DNA of 64,000 bases from Ktedonobacter sp. SOSP1-85. Lineage in GTDB: Bacteria; Chloroflexota; Ktedonobacteria; Ktedonobacterales; Ktedonobacteraceae. Shown here one piece after another: positions 26,814-36,383 of the stretch. The notes beneath the pieces are model-generated. The model was not told the origin of the DNA. It ran no database searches and saw nothing but the letters and a program-made list of their open reading frames with translations. The stretch lies in the NCBI RefSeq assembly GCF_016587415.1, contig NZ_BNJI01000002.1:992001-1056000 (forward strand). The letters are read 5' to 3'. Position 1 is the first letter of the stretch. Each line of letters opens with the position of its first letter. The translations under genes were made by a program, and so were the position numbers.

Positions 26814-27443
26814 ATGGGGACTGATATCTCAATGTATGTGGAGCAGCGCATCGACAATGAGTGGTATTTTGTTGGGCAGATGGTCGAGAATGAAATGCAC
26901 CGGTACGATCCAGACGATGCGCTGGAGTATCGCCCTGAATCGATTTATGATAGGCGACACTACTACCTCTTTGCGGTTCTTGCCGGTGTGAGAAATGATC
27001 AGGAAGAGCCATTTGAGCCAATCGCGCCCCTTCGAGGCCTTCCAGACAATCTCTCGGCTGAGTTGCAGGTGTGGTATAACTATGTGCTCTTTGATGAAGA
27101 AACAGGCGAACCCAATACAGATTGGTTGCAGGCGAGCTGGTTGACACTGGAGGAGTTGGCGCGTTTTGACTGGCATGGTAAGCGAAACAAATTTTATGCC
27201 CGTGTAGATGAGCGTGTAAAGCACATTTTTCATCCAGATAGTTCTCCCGCCTGGAATGATTGGCCAGAAGATATTCCAATTAGTTACCACCATACAGGCA
27301 AAGATAGTCCGTATTGCAACGCAATCTGGACATCAACTTATGCAGAGGCTGTGGAACCTTTTCTGACAGAAATCCTCAATGGCCTCCTAGAGGCATATGG
27401 CCCTACGAGTGATGTCCGGCTGGTCTTTGATTTCGCGTCTTGA
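26814..27443 (+). CDS. hypothetical protein
   Basis: 209 residues starting MGTDISMYVEQR, with AGGGGAGAG before the ATG. Soluble, acidic and rich in Tyr and Trp; no signal peptide or membrane segment. Similar short proteins that begin MGTDI and contain 'YDRRHYYLFAVLAG' occur in phages and actinobacteria without known function. Nothing in the neighbours suggests a role. Confidence 0.7.
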   Translation: MGTDISMYVEQRIDNEWYFVGQMVENEMHRYDPDDALEYRPESIYDRRHYYLFAVLAGVRNDQEEPFEPIAPLRGLPDNLSAELQVWYNYVLFDEETGEPNTDWLQASWLTLEELARFDWHGKRNKFYARVDERVKHIFHPDSSPAWNDWPEDIPISYHHTGKDSPYCNAIWTSTYAEAVEPFLTEILNGLLEAYGPTSDVRLVFDFAS

Positions 27444-27516
27444 GCAAAATTTACATGTTTGCTCTCTGATATGCTTTATTTGTGTTCTGCTTTTTGTTAA
27501 AGGATGCCTCAAATAT

Positions 27517-28038
27517 ATGATAATTCTTATTAATGGGTCGTTCGCGGTGGGGAAGACGACGACTGCTGAGTTGCTGGTGCCGCGTCTCTATCATAGTATG
27601 CTCTATGACCCAGAGATTGTGGGGGCTGGCCTCGCGCATATCGCGAGGCCTATCGAAAAGTTTGAGGATTTTCAGGATTTGACGGCGTGGCGCCCCCTGG
27701 TGGTCGAGACGGCACGTGTGCTGAAGCAGGTCTATGGGCGCACGCTGGTCATGCCTATGACCATCTGGCACCGACCCTATTTTGAGGAGATTATCGCTGG
27801 CCTGCGCCAGGTTGATCCACAGCTCTATCACTTCTGCCTCACGGCTCGCGAGGAGACACTGTATGTTCGCTTAGAGCAGCGACAACATGAGCATACGGCG
27901 GAGTCTCTGGCCTGGATTCGTGAGCGTTTCCAGCGCTGTGTCACCGCCTTTGAGTCGCCCGCCTTCGCCACACATATCCCGACCGACGAGAAGAGTCCCG
28001 CTGAGATCGTTGAGGAAATCCTGGGCCAGATACACTAG
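27517..28038 (+). CDS. P-loop kinase-like AAA protein
   Basis: 173 residues. Walker A is 'ILINGSFAVGKTTTAELL' at the N-terminus, followed by DPEIVG and a lid-like Arg stretch 'RLEQRQHEHTAESLAWIRERF'. Resembles the AAA_33/shikimate-kinase-like group that includes tunicamycin- and chloramphenicol-modifying kinases. The following transglutaminase-like gene starts 61 bases later on the same strand. Confidence 0.78.
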   Translation: MIILINGSFAVGKTTTAELLVPRLYHSMLYDPEIVGAGLAHIARPIEKFEDFQDLTAWRPLVVETARVLKQVYGRTLVMPMTIWHRPYFEEIIAGLRQVDPQLYHFCLTAREETLYVRLEQRQHEHTAESLAWIRERFQRCVTAFESPAFATHIPTDEKSPAEIVEEILGQIH

Positions 28039-28099
28039 CAGCCAAGATCTGTCGCAAGCAGGCAGAGAAGCTGCGCAACACTATTGGAAGGTAAATAAC

Positions 28100-28708
28100 A
28101 TGCAACTTGAGTGTGAGATTTCCCAGATAGATACATATCTTCGCGAAGACGAGATCATAAACTACTCCCATCCCCTGGTGCGCCAGGCAATTCAGCAGTT
28201 ACAGCTAGCTTCCGAGTCGGAAGTAGAGCGCGTTCGGCGCACATTTGAGTTTGTGCGCGATACCATTCCTCACTCATGGGATGCACAAAATCCTCAGGTA
28301 ACCTGTATCGCTTCCGAGGTTTTACAGCATCAGACAGGCATCTGTTATGCTAAATCCCATCTACTGGCTGCTCTCCTGCGGGGGCAGGGTATCCCCACAG
28401 GTTTTTGCTACCAGCGCTTGACGCTGGGAGACACGCCCGAGACGGGCTACGCGGTCCATGCGCTTAACGCTGCCTATCTCCCATCGCTTCAACGCTGGAT
28501 ACGCCTCGATGCACGCGGCAATAAGCCAGGAGTACAGGCGGAGTTTTCGCTGGAGCAGGAGAAACTAGCCTTTCCTGTGCGCCCAGAGCTAGACGAAATA
28601 GACTATTCCACTATCTACAATCAGCCGCATCCCAGAGTTGTCGCGCCCTTGCAACAGCACAGCGATAGCCTGTACATGTACCAGCACTGTTTGCCTGAGA
28701 GGTTGTGA
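28100..28708 (+). CDS. transglutaminase-like cysteine peptidase domain protein
   Basis: 202 residues. Triad: Cys in 'QTGICYAKSHLLAALLRG', His in 'YAVHALNAAY', Asp in 'WIRLDARGNK', the arrangement of the transglutaminase-like superfamily. Such stand-alone bacterial proteins are usually peptidases or amide hydrolases. ATG 28100 has GGAAGG upstream. Confidence 0.85.
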   Translation: MQLECEISQIDTYLREDEIINYSHPLVRQAIQQLQLASESEVERVRRTFEFVRDTIPHSWDAQNPQVTCIASEVLQHQTGICYAKSHLLAALLRGQGIPTGFCYQRLTLGDTPETGYAVHALNAAYLPSLQRWIRLDARGNKPGVQAEFSLEQEKLAFPVRPELDEIDYSTIYNQPHPRVVAPLQQHSDSLYMYQHCLPERL

Positions 28709-28737
28709 GCAGCCAGATGCCTTAGTGAGTATCATTT

Positions 28738-29241
28738 CTATGGCTGTATCAGTCGGAGCAGGATCGCTATGACATCCTCGAGACAAGCACTGGTATCGAT
28801 CTCGTGTCCCGCAGCACGTCGTAGCAATGGCTCAACCGTTTCTACCAGGCCAAGCACACGAGCGATTTCGTCGGGATGCTTCCCATACTGATTGTTTGTC
28901 CTTGTGCGCAAGCGTTCAACGATGATATCAGTGGGCGCGCTCAGCAGTACGACGTGGTCGAACTGGGAAAGGAACTTCTGCATATTCTCCGCGCATCCGC
29001 TCAGGAACAACACATCGGTATCCTCGGTGGACAGGAGGTCTTGAATGCGGTCCTCTCGCCACACCCAGTCTCTATCCACTTCCACCGGTGACTCTAAGGT
29101 GCCAGCGTTGCCGGTGACCTCCACCCACTCTGAGAATTCATCGCAGTCCGCATCCACTGCCTTATATCCACGTGCGGCAAGCTCGCCGATTACCGTGGAC
29201 TTACCGGTTCCAGACATCCCCGTCAGAAGAATTCTCTTCAT
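28738..29241 (-). CDS. P-loop kinase-like ATPase
   Basis: 167 residues from MKRILLTG. Walker A 'LLTGMSGTGKSTVIGEL' and 'GYKAVDADCDEFSEW' resemble shikimate/adenylate-kinase-like small kinases; 'RLRTRTNNQYGKHPDEIARVL' is a lid. The start at 29241 is chosen by alignment of the P-loop near the N-terminus; a longer frame runs upstream. Transcribed convergently with the transglutaminase-like gene. Substrate unknown. Confidence 0.78.
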   Translation of the reverse strand: MKRILLTGMSGTGKSTVIGELAARGYKAVDADCDEFSEWVEVTGNAGTLESPVEVDRDWVWREDRIQDLLSTEDTDVLFLSGCAENMQKFLSQFDHVVLLSAPTDIIVERLRTRTNNQYGKHPDEIARVLGLVETVEPLLRRAAGHEIDTSACLEDVIAILLRLIQP

Positions 29242-29762
29242 GATGATATACTCTCTTCTGAGAACAGAATGTGCAACCTCCGCAAAATACTTAGGAATTA
29301 TATTGTGATTACGATGGGTCCTCAGAAAAGCATAATGTACATTGAGGATAAAAACAAGCTGACAAAGAATAGCATGTTTATGCTGGCATTTACTTTTTCT
29401 GCTCCCTTGTATATACTGGCCGGGTAAATATATTTTCTTCATGAAGGAGCTACTATGCCCGCTCATTGCTAACGTATGCCTGGAATGTATGACGAAGGAA
29501 TGCCACTGTCGCCTGGTGCGGCAAGGGCTTGTTTTGTCTACCATAAAAAGTAGGGCAGGGCGTTAGCAATTTCTCCCCGGGGCTCGGCGGCTCTCATGCA
29601 TTTCTTTGATTCATCAATCCCGATCCCTCATGTGAAGTTGTCTCCCTATTGATTGCTGCATAAGATGGTGGTCGTCTCTCGCATGCATTTCAGGTATCCT
29701 TTCCCGCCTTGTTTTGTGGATTTTGTAATTTTGCAGATTAATATGCACTGAAAGAGAGACTT
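29242..29762. other. intergenic region between two kinase-like genes
   Basis: 521 bases with divergent promoters expected at both ends. A 41-codon frame (29441-29566) lacks a ribosome binding site and is not supported. No repeat or hairpin of note was seen. Confidence 0.5.
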
Positions 29763-30380
29763 ATGGCGAAAATTTTTATCCTTGGAGGTCCTGGCAGTGG
29801 CAAGACGACCCTGGCGCAGGATTTATCGCGCAGGCTTGCTGTACCACACCACGACTTGGATAAATTGGGCTGGAAACATGGCACGGATATGAAGGCCTGG
29901 ATAGAGGATACTGCTATTATTGCGGATCAGTCTGCATGGATCGCTGAGGGGATTTATATTATCTCGACTGATCACCTTGCCTACCAGGCTGATTATATTG
30001 TGTTGCTTGAGGTCCCCTGGTATATCGCGGCCTGGCGCGTTTTGTGTCGCCATATCTCCAAGACTCTGCGTGGCACCAATCCCTATCCTACAAAGCTGCT
30101 TTTCAACTTTATGAAAAATGCGTATCGTTATTGCGTCGACACGGTTGACGCTGATCCAATCGTGTTCGAGGCTGTGCAAATGTACCGAGAAGAGGTTAAA
30201 GCGAGCGCTGAACCCGCTGGCGCGGAGGTTTTGATTGAGCGCCTGGATATGTGTAAGCAGAAGATACCGCTATCAGCGGCCTTTATGCGTGTCTATCTTG
30301 AGAAGCATTGGGAGCGTGTCTATGTTGTCCGGAACAATGCTGATCGAGAGCGTCTAATCGCACTTCTTACCAGCGTATAG
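29763..30380 (+). CDS. adenylate kinase-like / FlaR-type P-loop protein
   Basis: 205 residues. 'IFILGGPGSGKTTLAQDLSRRL' gives the P-loop, 'HHDLDKLGWKHG' and 'WIAEGIYII' match the DNA-topology-modulation (FlaR)-like family of small kinases. Third P-loop kinase in 3 kb. Function unknown. Confidence 0.78.
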   Translation: MAKIFILGGPGSGKTTLAQDLSRRLAVPHHDLDKLGWKHGTDMKAWIEDTAIIADQSAWIAEGIYIISTDHLAYQADYIVLLEVPWYIAAWRVLCRHISKTLRGTNPYPTKLLFNFMKNAYRYCVDTVDADPIVFEAVQMYREEVKASAEPAGAEVLIERLDMCKQKIPLSAAFMRVYLEKHWERVYVVRNNADRERLIALLTSV

Positions 30381-30464
30381 CAGCCTTACATTTAGAGCGC
30401 GTTCCTGATGTATGCCCTTATTGCGACATGGCAGATAGGTGCATACACCAGGAGAGGCGAATGG

Positions 30465-30863
30465 CTAGATAAACTCGTAGTCGAGGGTAAAGGTGGCACC
30501 CTTATCATCGTGCTGAAAGGTGCAGTGTCCGCGCAAGCCCTTGAGGTCGTCGGTGCCGCTACCGGGCACGATGTAGCCAAAGGAATCGGTCACAGCATTG
30601 TCCGCCATCGCCCCTCCATGCTGAATGACGAAGCTTCCTGTACGTTCCCCAATGTGCCCGGTGACGCGCTCGGTAGCTACGTAGCCACCTCCATCATTCT
30701 CTCCCTGACACATAAGCAGAATGGCAGTGCCTTCAGCTTCGATATCACCGCTAAAGATCTTTTTTACTTCGACCCGGAATAGCTTTGCGCCCTGCTCGGG
30801 TTCTTCGTAGGGGACCTGTTCCCAGGAGGCAACCTTAAACGTTGACCTGGCGTGTGTACTCAT
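30465..30863 (-). CDS. DUF3224 domain protein
   Basis: 132 residues from MSTHARSTF. 'TFKVASWEQVPYEE', 'SGDIEAEGTAILLMCQG', 'GSFVIQHGG', 'VVPGSGT'-like 'IVPGSGTDDLKGLRG' and the terminal FTLDYEF are typical of DUF3224 (allene-oxide-cyclase-like barrel). ATG 30863 has GAGAGGAAC upstream. No known reaction. Confidence 0.82.
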   Translation of the reverse strand: MSTHARSTFKVASWEQVPYEEPEQGAKLFRVEVKKIFSGDIEAEGTAILLMCQGENDGGGYVATERVTGHIGERTGSFVIQHGGAMADNAVTDSFGYIVPGSGTDDLKGLRGHCTFQHDDKGATFTLDYEFI

Positions 30864-31025
30864 GCTAGTGTTCCTCTCCTCGTTATTGTGTGCTGACAAT
30901 GCGCCTGGTGTTGAGTATTACGGTCTTCTTTAGAGTAACACCAGTTTAGGAAAGATTTGGTCCTTTATTCCTAGTTATTTTGGCTTCTTTGCGAATTCTC
31001 AGTGTCTATGGCGCTTTGCAGGGTA

Positions 31026-31077
31026 AATAAGTATGTGGCGGGCCATCGCATTCTCGATGACCCGCCACATACTTATT
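31026..31077. terminator. 23-bp hairpin downstream of the PhzF-like gene
   Basis: AATAAGTATGTGGCGGG... (31026-31048) and its complement (31055-31077) pair with one mismatch around a 6-base loop, between the PhzF-like stop at 31120 and the DUF3224 start. Confidence 0.6.
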
Positions 31078-31119
31078 AGTATTAGGGAATTAAGAGGTAA
31101 CTGACCTCATGTTAGGGGA

Positions 31120-31914
31120 TTAAGGAAGTAGTTCGCCGCGTAGGGTGGTGATAGCCTGGCCTCCCAGGCGCACGCGTTCTCCATCCAACTGGACGCGGAC
31201 AACGCCGCCACGTGTTGAGGCCTGGAAGCCGGTAAGCTGGTCTCTGCCTAGTTGCTTGCTCCAGAAGGGGCTAAGTGCGCAGTGGGCCGAGCCCGTCACG
31301 GGATCTTCGTTGATGCCTACGCTGGGGCAGAAGAAGCGCGAGACAAAGTCATACTCATGGCCAGCATCGGCTTGCGCGGTGACTATGATGCCGCGAGCCG
31401 GGATAGTTACCAGGCGCGCAAAATCTGGCTGGAGGTCGCGCACGATTGCTTCAGATTCGAGCCTGACAACATAGTCGAGGTGGCTCTTGCCGACATAGAG
31501 TGGTGTCGCACCGAGGCTCTCGGCGAAGATGGGGAGGATTTCCGCTGGCTCCTCGGGCTTGGCAGGAAAGTTAAGCTCGATCCACTCTCCAACCTTATTA
31601 GCTGTCAGGAGGCCAGCTCTGGTGTGGAAGCGGGCCTGGGCATCGCTTGCCAGGTAGCCCTGGTCCCAGATGGTGTGTGCGCTAGCCAGGGTACCATGAC
31701 CGCACAACTCCAGCTCGACTTTTGCCGAGAACCAGCGCAGGTTGTAACCATCGTCCTGGGGATAGATAAAGGCGGTCGCGGCCTGGTTCATCTCGCTGGC
31801 GACGCGTAGCAACCAGGCATCCTCACGAGGTCCACCCAGTATTACGACTGCCGCCGCGTTGCCCGCGAAGGGCGTACTTGTAAAGGCATCCACAAAAAAT
31901 ACGGGAAGGCTCAT
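31120..31914 (-). CDS. PhzF-family isomerase-like protein lacking the catalytic glutamate
   Basis: 264 residues with the DAP-epimerase-like double-hotdog fold signatures: 'VDAFTSTPFAGNAAAVV', 'LRWFSAKVELELCGHGTLASAH' and 'INEDPVTGSAHCAL' (each a family motif). In PhzF the segment NxSETxF holds the catalytic Glu; here it reads NQAATAF with Ala46. The rest of the pocket is kept. Either the family member uses another mechanism or it is a binding or inactive protein. SD-like GAGAGAG precedes ATG. Confidence 0.88.
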   Translation of the reverse strand: MSLPVFFVDAFTSTPFAGNAAAVVILGGPREDAWLLRVASEMNQAATAFIYPQDDGYNLRWFSAKVELELCGHGTLASAHTIWDQGYLASDAQARFHTRAGLLTANKVGEWIELNFPAKPEEPAEILPIFAESLGATPLYVGKSHLDYVVRLESEAIVRDLQPDFARLVTIPARGIIVTAQADAGHEYDFVSRFFCPSVGINEDPVTGSAHCALSPFWSKQLGRDQLTGFQASTRGGVVRVQLDGERVRLGGQAITTLRGELLP

Positions 31915-31958
31915 TTGTCTCTCTCCTTCATCTCTTCTTTTATTATCGACCCGAGCGT

Positions 31959-32301
31959 AAAACCCTGGGCTTTAGCCCTAGGGATAGAAGCGAGTCCTTT
32001 GAAGGCGGATAGGGTGGTTAGGGATATCCCTCTCTTGACACTATCCACCTTTTACACTATACTAGAACAAGTGTTTTGGTACAGACACAACTGAAAAGTG
32101 TTTGGGCGTTGCAAGGTAAATCGTTCCCTTGCGTAAAAGCACTTGCGTACAAGTGTCCCTGTGCCCTCTCGGTGAGGCCTTTTAAGAGCTTCAAAGCCGC
32201 CTTGCCATCCAAGAGAGCAAACACGTATTGGCTCGGACGGAGCCTTCAGGAAACTTCGGTTTGCTGAGAAGCCCCCGGATTTATCCGTGGGGAGTCGTCA
32301 C
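31959..32301 (+). mobile_element. IS605-type element without transposase or TnpB (PATE-like)
   Basis: The left end has a subterminal hairpin (CCCTGGGCTTTAGCCCTAGGG) and the right end has GAAGCCCCCGGATTTATCC, then GTGGGGAGTCGTCAC, the hairpin-plus-TCAC end typical of TnpB-carrying IS605 elements. No TnpA or TnpB frame is present; the first codons after about 32070 resemble a TnpB N-terminus (LVQTQLK) before the sequence jumps to the 3' region. It is therefore an internally deleted derivative. Confidence 0.72.
32160..32301 (+). ncRNA. TnpB-type omega-RNA-like sequence, stand-alone
   Basis: TnpB omega RNAs come from the 3' part of tnpB and end at the element's right end, with the guide taken from the flank. 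Here the structured 3' region (stem around CTCGGACGGAGCC, then the CCCCCGGA/TCCGTGGGG hairpin) is intact and ends at TCAC 32301. The adjoining flank starting CAGATTATCCGCCATTG would be the guide. Expression is not shown; any use would need a TnpB supplied from elsewhere. Confidence 0.5.
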
Positions 32302-32521
32302 CAGATTATCCGCCATTGTAGTAGGAAGCAGCCCTCTCGTCTACAGCCAAATGGATCTGCTTAGAGAGCCAAAGTGCAATAAAGACTGTTGTGCCTTTGA
32401 GAGAGAACCTGCAGAATAAGTAAAAAAGAATAAAATATGTTTTGTCATTTTTATGGAGTGAAGTATCTTTTGATATATAAACTTTAATTATGTCTAATGT
32501 GTCATATATCGAGTAGAACAA

Positions 32522-35500
32522 CTATTTCATTTGACGCAAAATCTTGCCTCCATAAATCATATTGACTAATTCACGAAGCATATACTCTACCCAGGTTCGT
32601 GTGTCTTTATACTCAGCAGCTTTGCCAAAAAGGTCTAAGAATTGAAATCGGAGCTCCGACCGGCCTACTAGTAGACCATCACGTGCGAAGTACCAGGGTT
32701 TTTTGGCAATCAAGTCACCAACCTTTTCACTGGGTTCATTTGTGCGCACTTGCAAGCAAAATTCCTCCGAAGCTTTTTGCTCTTCCAAGAACTCGTCTAC
32801 TGTGTCAGGATAGTAGATATGCAAGCGAGACAAAAACGCCTGGATCATGTGATCAATCTGAATGTCTCCGTTCTTGAAAAATATTTCCAGAACCTCCAGG
32901 GCTGCTTGTGGTTCCTGCCTATCAATCGCTACGTATGGTAAATCTGTGCCAAGCATGATCTCAAAGTACTTACGATTGTGTTGGGAGAGTGCCGCCAGAA
33001 TAGGAGCTTCTAGCCAGGGGGTTCTGGCTGTGCCAGTCCTTTGATGTTGAAATAGAATATAAGGTGCTGTAGATATAATTTGCGGAGCTTCAGCACTACG
33101 ACTATGGTGTTTTTCAGGATGGCGTGTGTAGCATTCCCGGGCAACCTCGGTTGTATACACGAAAAAGTCAAACATCTCATCATTCAGCGGATCGCGGTCT
33201 AAAACATCTTGAGCCACATGATTAATTATGGTCAGATAGGGGTAGGTTGCGACGTCGCTTTTCGCGGTTTCAAAGAGTTGTTTAAGGAAGGGCAAAAAAA
33301 GATGCGGGTTATCGCAGGTATGAGCGGTAAGCCCTAGAGCGGCGGTTAGAATTACCAGGACATTGTCAATTTTCAGTACGGCGAGGTAATCCTGCTCCAT
33401 CCGCTCTCTAGAATAATCCCCATTGAGATCCAGGTAGTTGATCAGATTCCTATAAACTGTTTTCTCTGTAGCTCCGAGCTGAAAAAAAGAATCAAGGGCT
33501 GAGTAACTTACCATATTATAGGTAGGTAATTCTCGAATCAGGCGGAAAGCAACAGAAATGGCGAAGGAGATAATTTGTTCGCGGATGAAGTTTGTTGCCA
33601 CGGCTTTCCACGTGCTACTGTTCTCGTGAATCCTAAACAGCCTGGCAATTATTTCATGCCAGATGGTATGTAACCTGCTGAGAACTTCCTCATTCTGGTA
33701 GTGGTCGAAGAAGATGATCACCGACAAGCCAACCACTGACTCGCAAGCTACAAAATTAGGAAGCAAGCCAGTCACGGCCTTTTTTGCCAGATACTCAAGA
33801 ATCTCAAACCCTGCGGCTTGATCTCGTTGCCAGAGATAGTAACTATGGCGTATAGCTACCATTCTCACCGTTGAATCGGCTTGTAGGGCGGCAGTTTGCA
33901 GAGCCCAGCCCAAATTTAACTGACTTGCAACCTCAATGGCGATTTTGCAAGCATTGCGCGTTCGGAGATCGTTTTCTCCAGTGGATTTGCTTGCTATCTG
34001 TCGGAGTTTCTGCACCTCTCCAACTTTTTTCTCCTGAGGGAGCAAGTGTCTCAGAATATTTTCAACCTGTTTGGGAGCAGTGAGCCCGAGAGTAATGAGT
34101 ACATTGACCAGCATTTCTTTTACAGGCTGCTCTGTCGTGCGGCACAGCTTCAGAATCGTCTCAATGCTTGACCTCCTGGCCTCATCTACCAGCGCATTTC
34201 TGATCGCCCCCCACAGAAACGGTTTGCCAGTAGCTTCTTTCTTGCCACTTATCTCGCCAATCAACTTGAGGTAAAAGGAGTATCGATCGGCTTGCGTTTC
34301 ACTAAGGCTTGTGAACCTCTTGCCCGCGAAATACTCGTAGAATCGCTCATATTTGAATGCGATTTTTTGCTCGCGTCCTTGCTCTTGGAGCACAAGAATG
34401 TCGGCGTCAGATAAGGCACAAAACATCTGATTCATCTGGTCGCTGTAGACCATCTCATAGAGGGCGCCACTAGCAGCATCGAGGTCGGATTCGGAGATCG
34501 CATTACTGTAGTGATTCTCTCGCACCATTAGGGTGACCAATCGATGTTCTAAAAAATGTTGCTCTTCCCTGGGCAAAACGGTATGTATATACTGGTCGAT
34601 TAGTGCGGAAACGGTTACATGCTCAGGAATAGCTTGTCCCTGGTACGTCTTCGCGAGTAATCGCAATTGCAGTGGATCTCGCAATGCCTCCCGTACTTGA
34701 TGTGATAAAGCCTGGTATGACGTTTTCAGGCCAAATTCTCGCTCATATTTTCCATAAACCTGGGGGAGTTCCTGGTGAGTGAATGGGTTCATCTGCTTTG
34801 AATAGCTGAATGGTTCTAAATCCATGACCGCTGTTTCGTTGTCTGGATCTTGATAATAGAGTGCCTCGGCGATTTTTACTCCCCGCTTGATTTCCTTCCA
34901 GGTCTCGGGACGGGAGCTTAGAACGATCTTGAGCCAAGGCCAGGAGGTTTTTTGGACGAGCTCATCAAGTTGGCGCAACAGTCTTGCGGCGTCTGGATTC
35001 TCATTCACGGCATCTACACACACAATGACCTGTCTCTCATTGATATCATCGAGTTTAGCGATCTCATGCCAGATTTGTTGTATTGGCTGCTGGAAATGGT
35101 CAGTAAAATCTTGGCTGATGATGTCAGTGAGTGTAGAGGAGGCCACAGGCAGATTGGCCCCATCATACATTAATACACAGACATCCTTTCGTATTTGTCG
35201 CAGTTCCTCGGCTAGAGCGAGGAGGAAGTTGCTTTTACCTACGCCAGATTTGCCGACCAGGACAAAACCGCGCTTCTTCGGATCTGCTAGAAAGTCTTTC
35301 ATGTGCTGGTGCACTGTGTCACGCTGAAGATAGAGGTCGTGACGATATTTGCCTTGTATGGTTGCCATCCGGCCAGTGCTAATCCTCTCGCAAATGTCGC
35401 ACAAATCCTCCCAAGTCAGCCTGTCGATTTTTTGACGCTCTTGCCTGATCTGTTCGACTGCGTCCAGTATCAAATAGACAAAATCCTTGAAATACTTCTC

Positions 35501-36310
35501 ATCGAAGCGGTTTTGACTTGGGACAGGCAGTAAATATTTTAACCGTCGCTCAATCAGGCGATCAAAGACGCCTATATTCGTTGATTCGATGGAGTCCCTC
35601 CAAAAGACCAGTAATGGATGGAGAGGGAGAAACTCTTCTGTGGCTGTTCGTAAGTAGAACTGTCCATTGACCAAAGTAGCATGTTGAGGCAACGGCCTTT
35701 GGCTCTTTTGAAATTGTAGGCCTTTATGCAACTCGAAGGTATAGGACTGTTCATCCTGAGCATGTACAAGAATGAGGTCATATTGGGCCATAAAGGAGAG
35801 ATATTCGAGGACCTGGTGCAGGTGTCCGTATAACTCCTGAGCTAATGCCTGCCAGTGGTTCTTGTTTTGTGGCTGACGCTCCAACTGAAGATCTTGTGTT
35901 GCCCTGGTTAGACGTTTGAAGGGTAGCGTCACCTCGGTCCGCTCTCTATGAGGGTAGGTTGAGGTATCCCAGTAGAAGTCATACAGTTCTGGCATGAAAA
36001 CGAGATCGCGGTTGTCTTTGTAGGTTCTCAACGTGGCAAAGAGAATTTTTTCCCAGGCATCTGAAGTCAAATGAGCAAATTTCTGATCCAGGAGCCTGTC
36101 TAAATAAGCATCCCTCACCAGGTCTCGGTCGTGAAAGAGATACTGGCTCACGAGGTTGATGGTTAAGGTGCGGAGTCCAAGGTTGTAGATATGTAGTTGT
36201 AGCGTGACCTGCTCCTGTGGTTCTTGCGTTTCAAGCAGGCGTTGATAATTGACTGCGATGAACGAGGGCATGGATGCTAAAATAAACGCTTCAAAATTGG
36301 CTTCTTCCAT
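32522..36310 (-). CDS. giant STAND NTPase, 1262 aa, second gene of a TIR operon
   Basis: Residues 1-330: two unassigned regions, the second ending in 'ATEEFLPLHPLLVFW'. Residues 345-560: STAND/NACHT-like P-loop ATPase with Walker A GKSGVGKS (353-360), Walker B 'VIVCVDAVNEN' (about 428) and sensor 'IVLSSRPETW'. A winged-helix-like segment follows ('REEQHFLEHRLVTLMV'), then about 550 residues of HEAT-like helical repeats. The layout (effector-linked N-terminus, switch ATPase, repeat sensor) is that of prokaryotic NLR-like defence proteins. SD GGAGGG lies 7 bases before ATG. It follows the TIR gene by 73 bases. No nuclease motif was recognised. Confidence 0.82.
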   Translation of the reverse strand: MEEANFEAFILASMPSFIAVNYQRLLETQEPQEQVTLQLHIYNLGLRTLTINLVSQYLFHDRDLVRDAYLDRLLDQKFAHLTSDAWEKILFATLRTYKDNRDLVFMPELYDFYWDTSTYPHRERTEVTLPFKRLTRATQDLQLERQPQNKNHWQALAQELYGHLHQVLEYLSFMAQYDLILVHAQDEQSYTFELHKGLQFQKSQRPLPQHATLVNGQFYLRTATEEFLPLHPLLVFWRDSIESTNIGVFDRLIERRLKYLLPVPSQNRFDEKYFKDFVYLILDAVEQIRQERQKIDRLTWEDLCDICERISTGRMATIQGKYRHDLYLQRDTVHQHMKDFLADPKKRGFVLVGKSGVGKSNFLLALAEELRQIRKDVCVLMYDGANLPVASSTLTDIISQDFTDHFQQPIQQIWHEIAKLDDINERQVIVCVDAVNENPDAARLLRQLDELVQKTSWPWLKIVLSSRPETWKEIKRGVKIAEALYYQDPDNETAVMDLEPFSYSKQMNPFTHQELPQVYGKYEREFGLKTSYQALSHQVREALRDPLQLRLLAKTYQGQAIPEHVTVSALIDQYIHTVLPREEQHFLEHRLVTLMVRENHYSNAISESDLDAASGALYEMVYSDQMNQMFCALSDADILVLQEQGREQKIAFKYERFYEYFAGKRFTSLSETQADRYSFYLKLIGEISGKKEATGKPFLWGAIRNALVDEARRSSIETILKLCRTTEQPVKEMLVNVLITLGLTAPKQVENILRHLLPQEKKVGEVQKLRQIASKSTGENDLRTRNACKIAIEVASQLNLGWALQTAALQADSTVRMVAIRHSYYLWQRDQAAGFEILEYLAKKAVTGLLPNFVACESVVGLSVIIFFDHYQNEEVLSRLHTIWHEIIARLFRIHENSSTWKAVATNFIREQIISFAISVAFRLIRELPTYNMVSYSALDSFFQLGATEKTVYRNLINYLDLNGDYSRERMEQDYLAVLKIDNVLVILTAALGLTAHTCDNPHLFLPFLKQLFETAKSDVATYPYLTIINHVAQDVLDRDPLNDEMFDFFVYTTEVARECYTRHPEKHHSRSAEAPQIISTAPYILFQHQRTGTARTPWLEAPILAALSQHNRKYFEIMLGTDLPYVAIDRQEPQAALEVLEIFFKNGDIQIDHMIQAFLSRLHIYYPDTVDEFLEEQKASEEFCLQVRTNEPSEKVGDLIAKKPWYFARDGLLVGRSELRFQFLDLFGKAAEYKDTRTWVEYMLRELVNMIYGGKILRQMK

Positions 36311-36383
36311 TGATTTCCCTCCGAGAGAACGTTAAAAACATGTGAGCGCAAATACAGCTTCACTGTGTTATTTTTAATTTTTC

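Noticed and set aside
29441-29566. A 41-codon Cys-rich frame
   Set aside because: No ribosome binding site before its ATG and no similarity; the internal AAGGAG would start only a 5-residue peptide.
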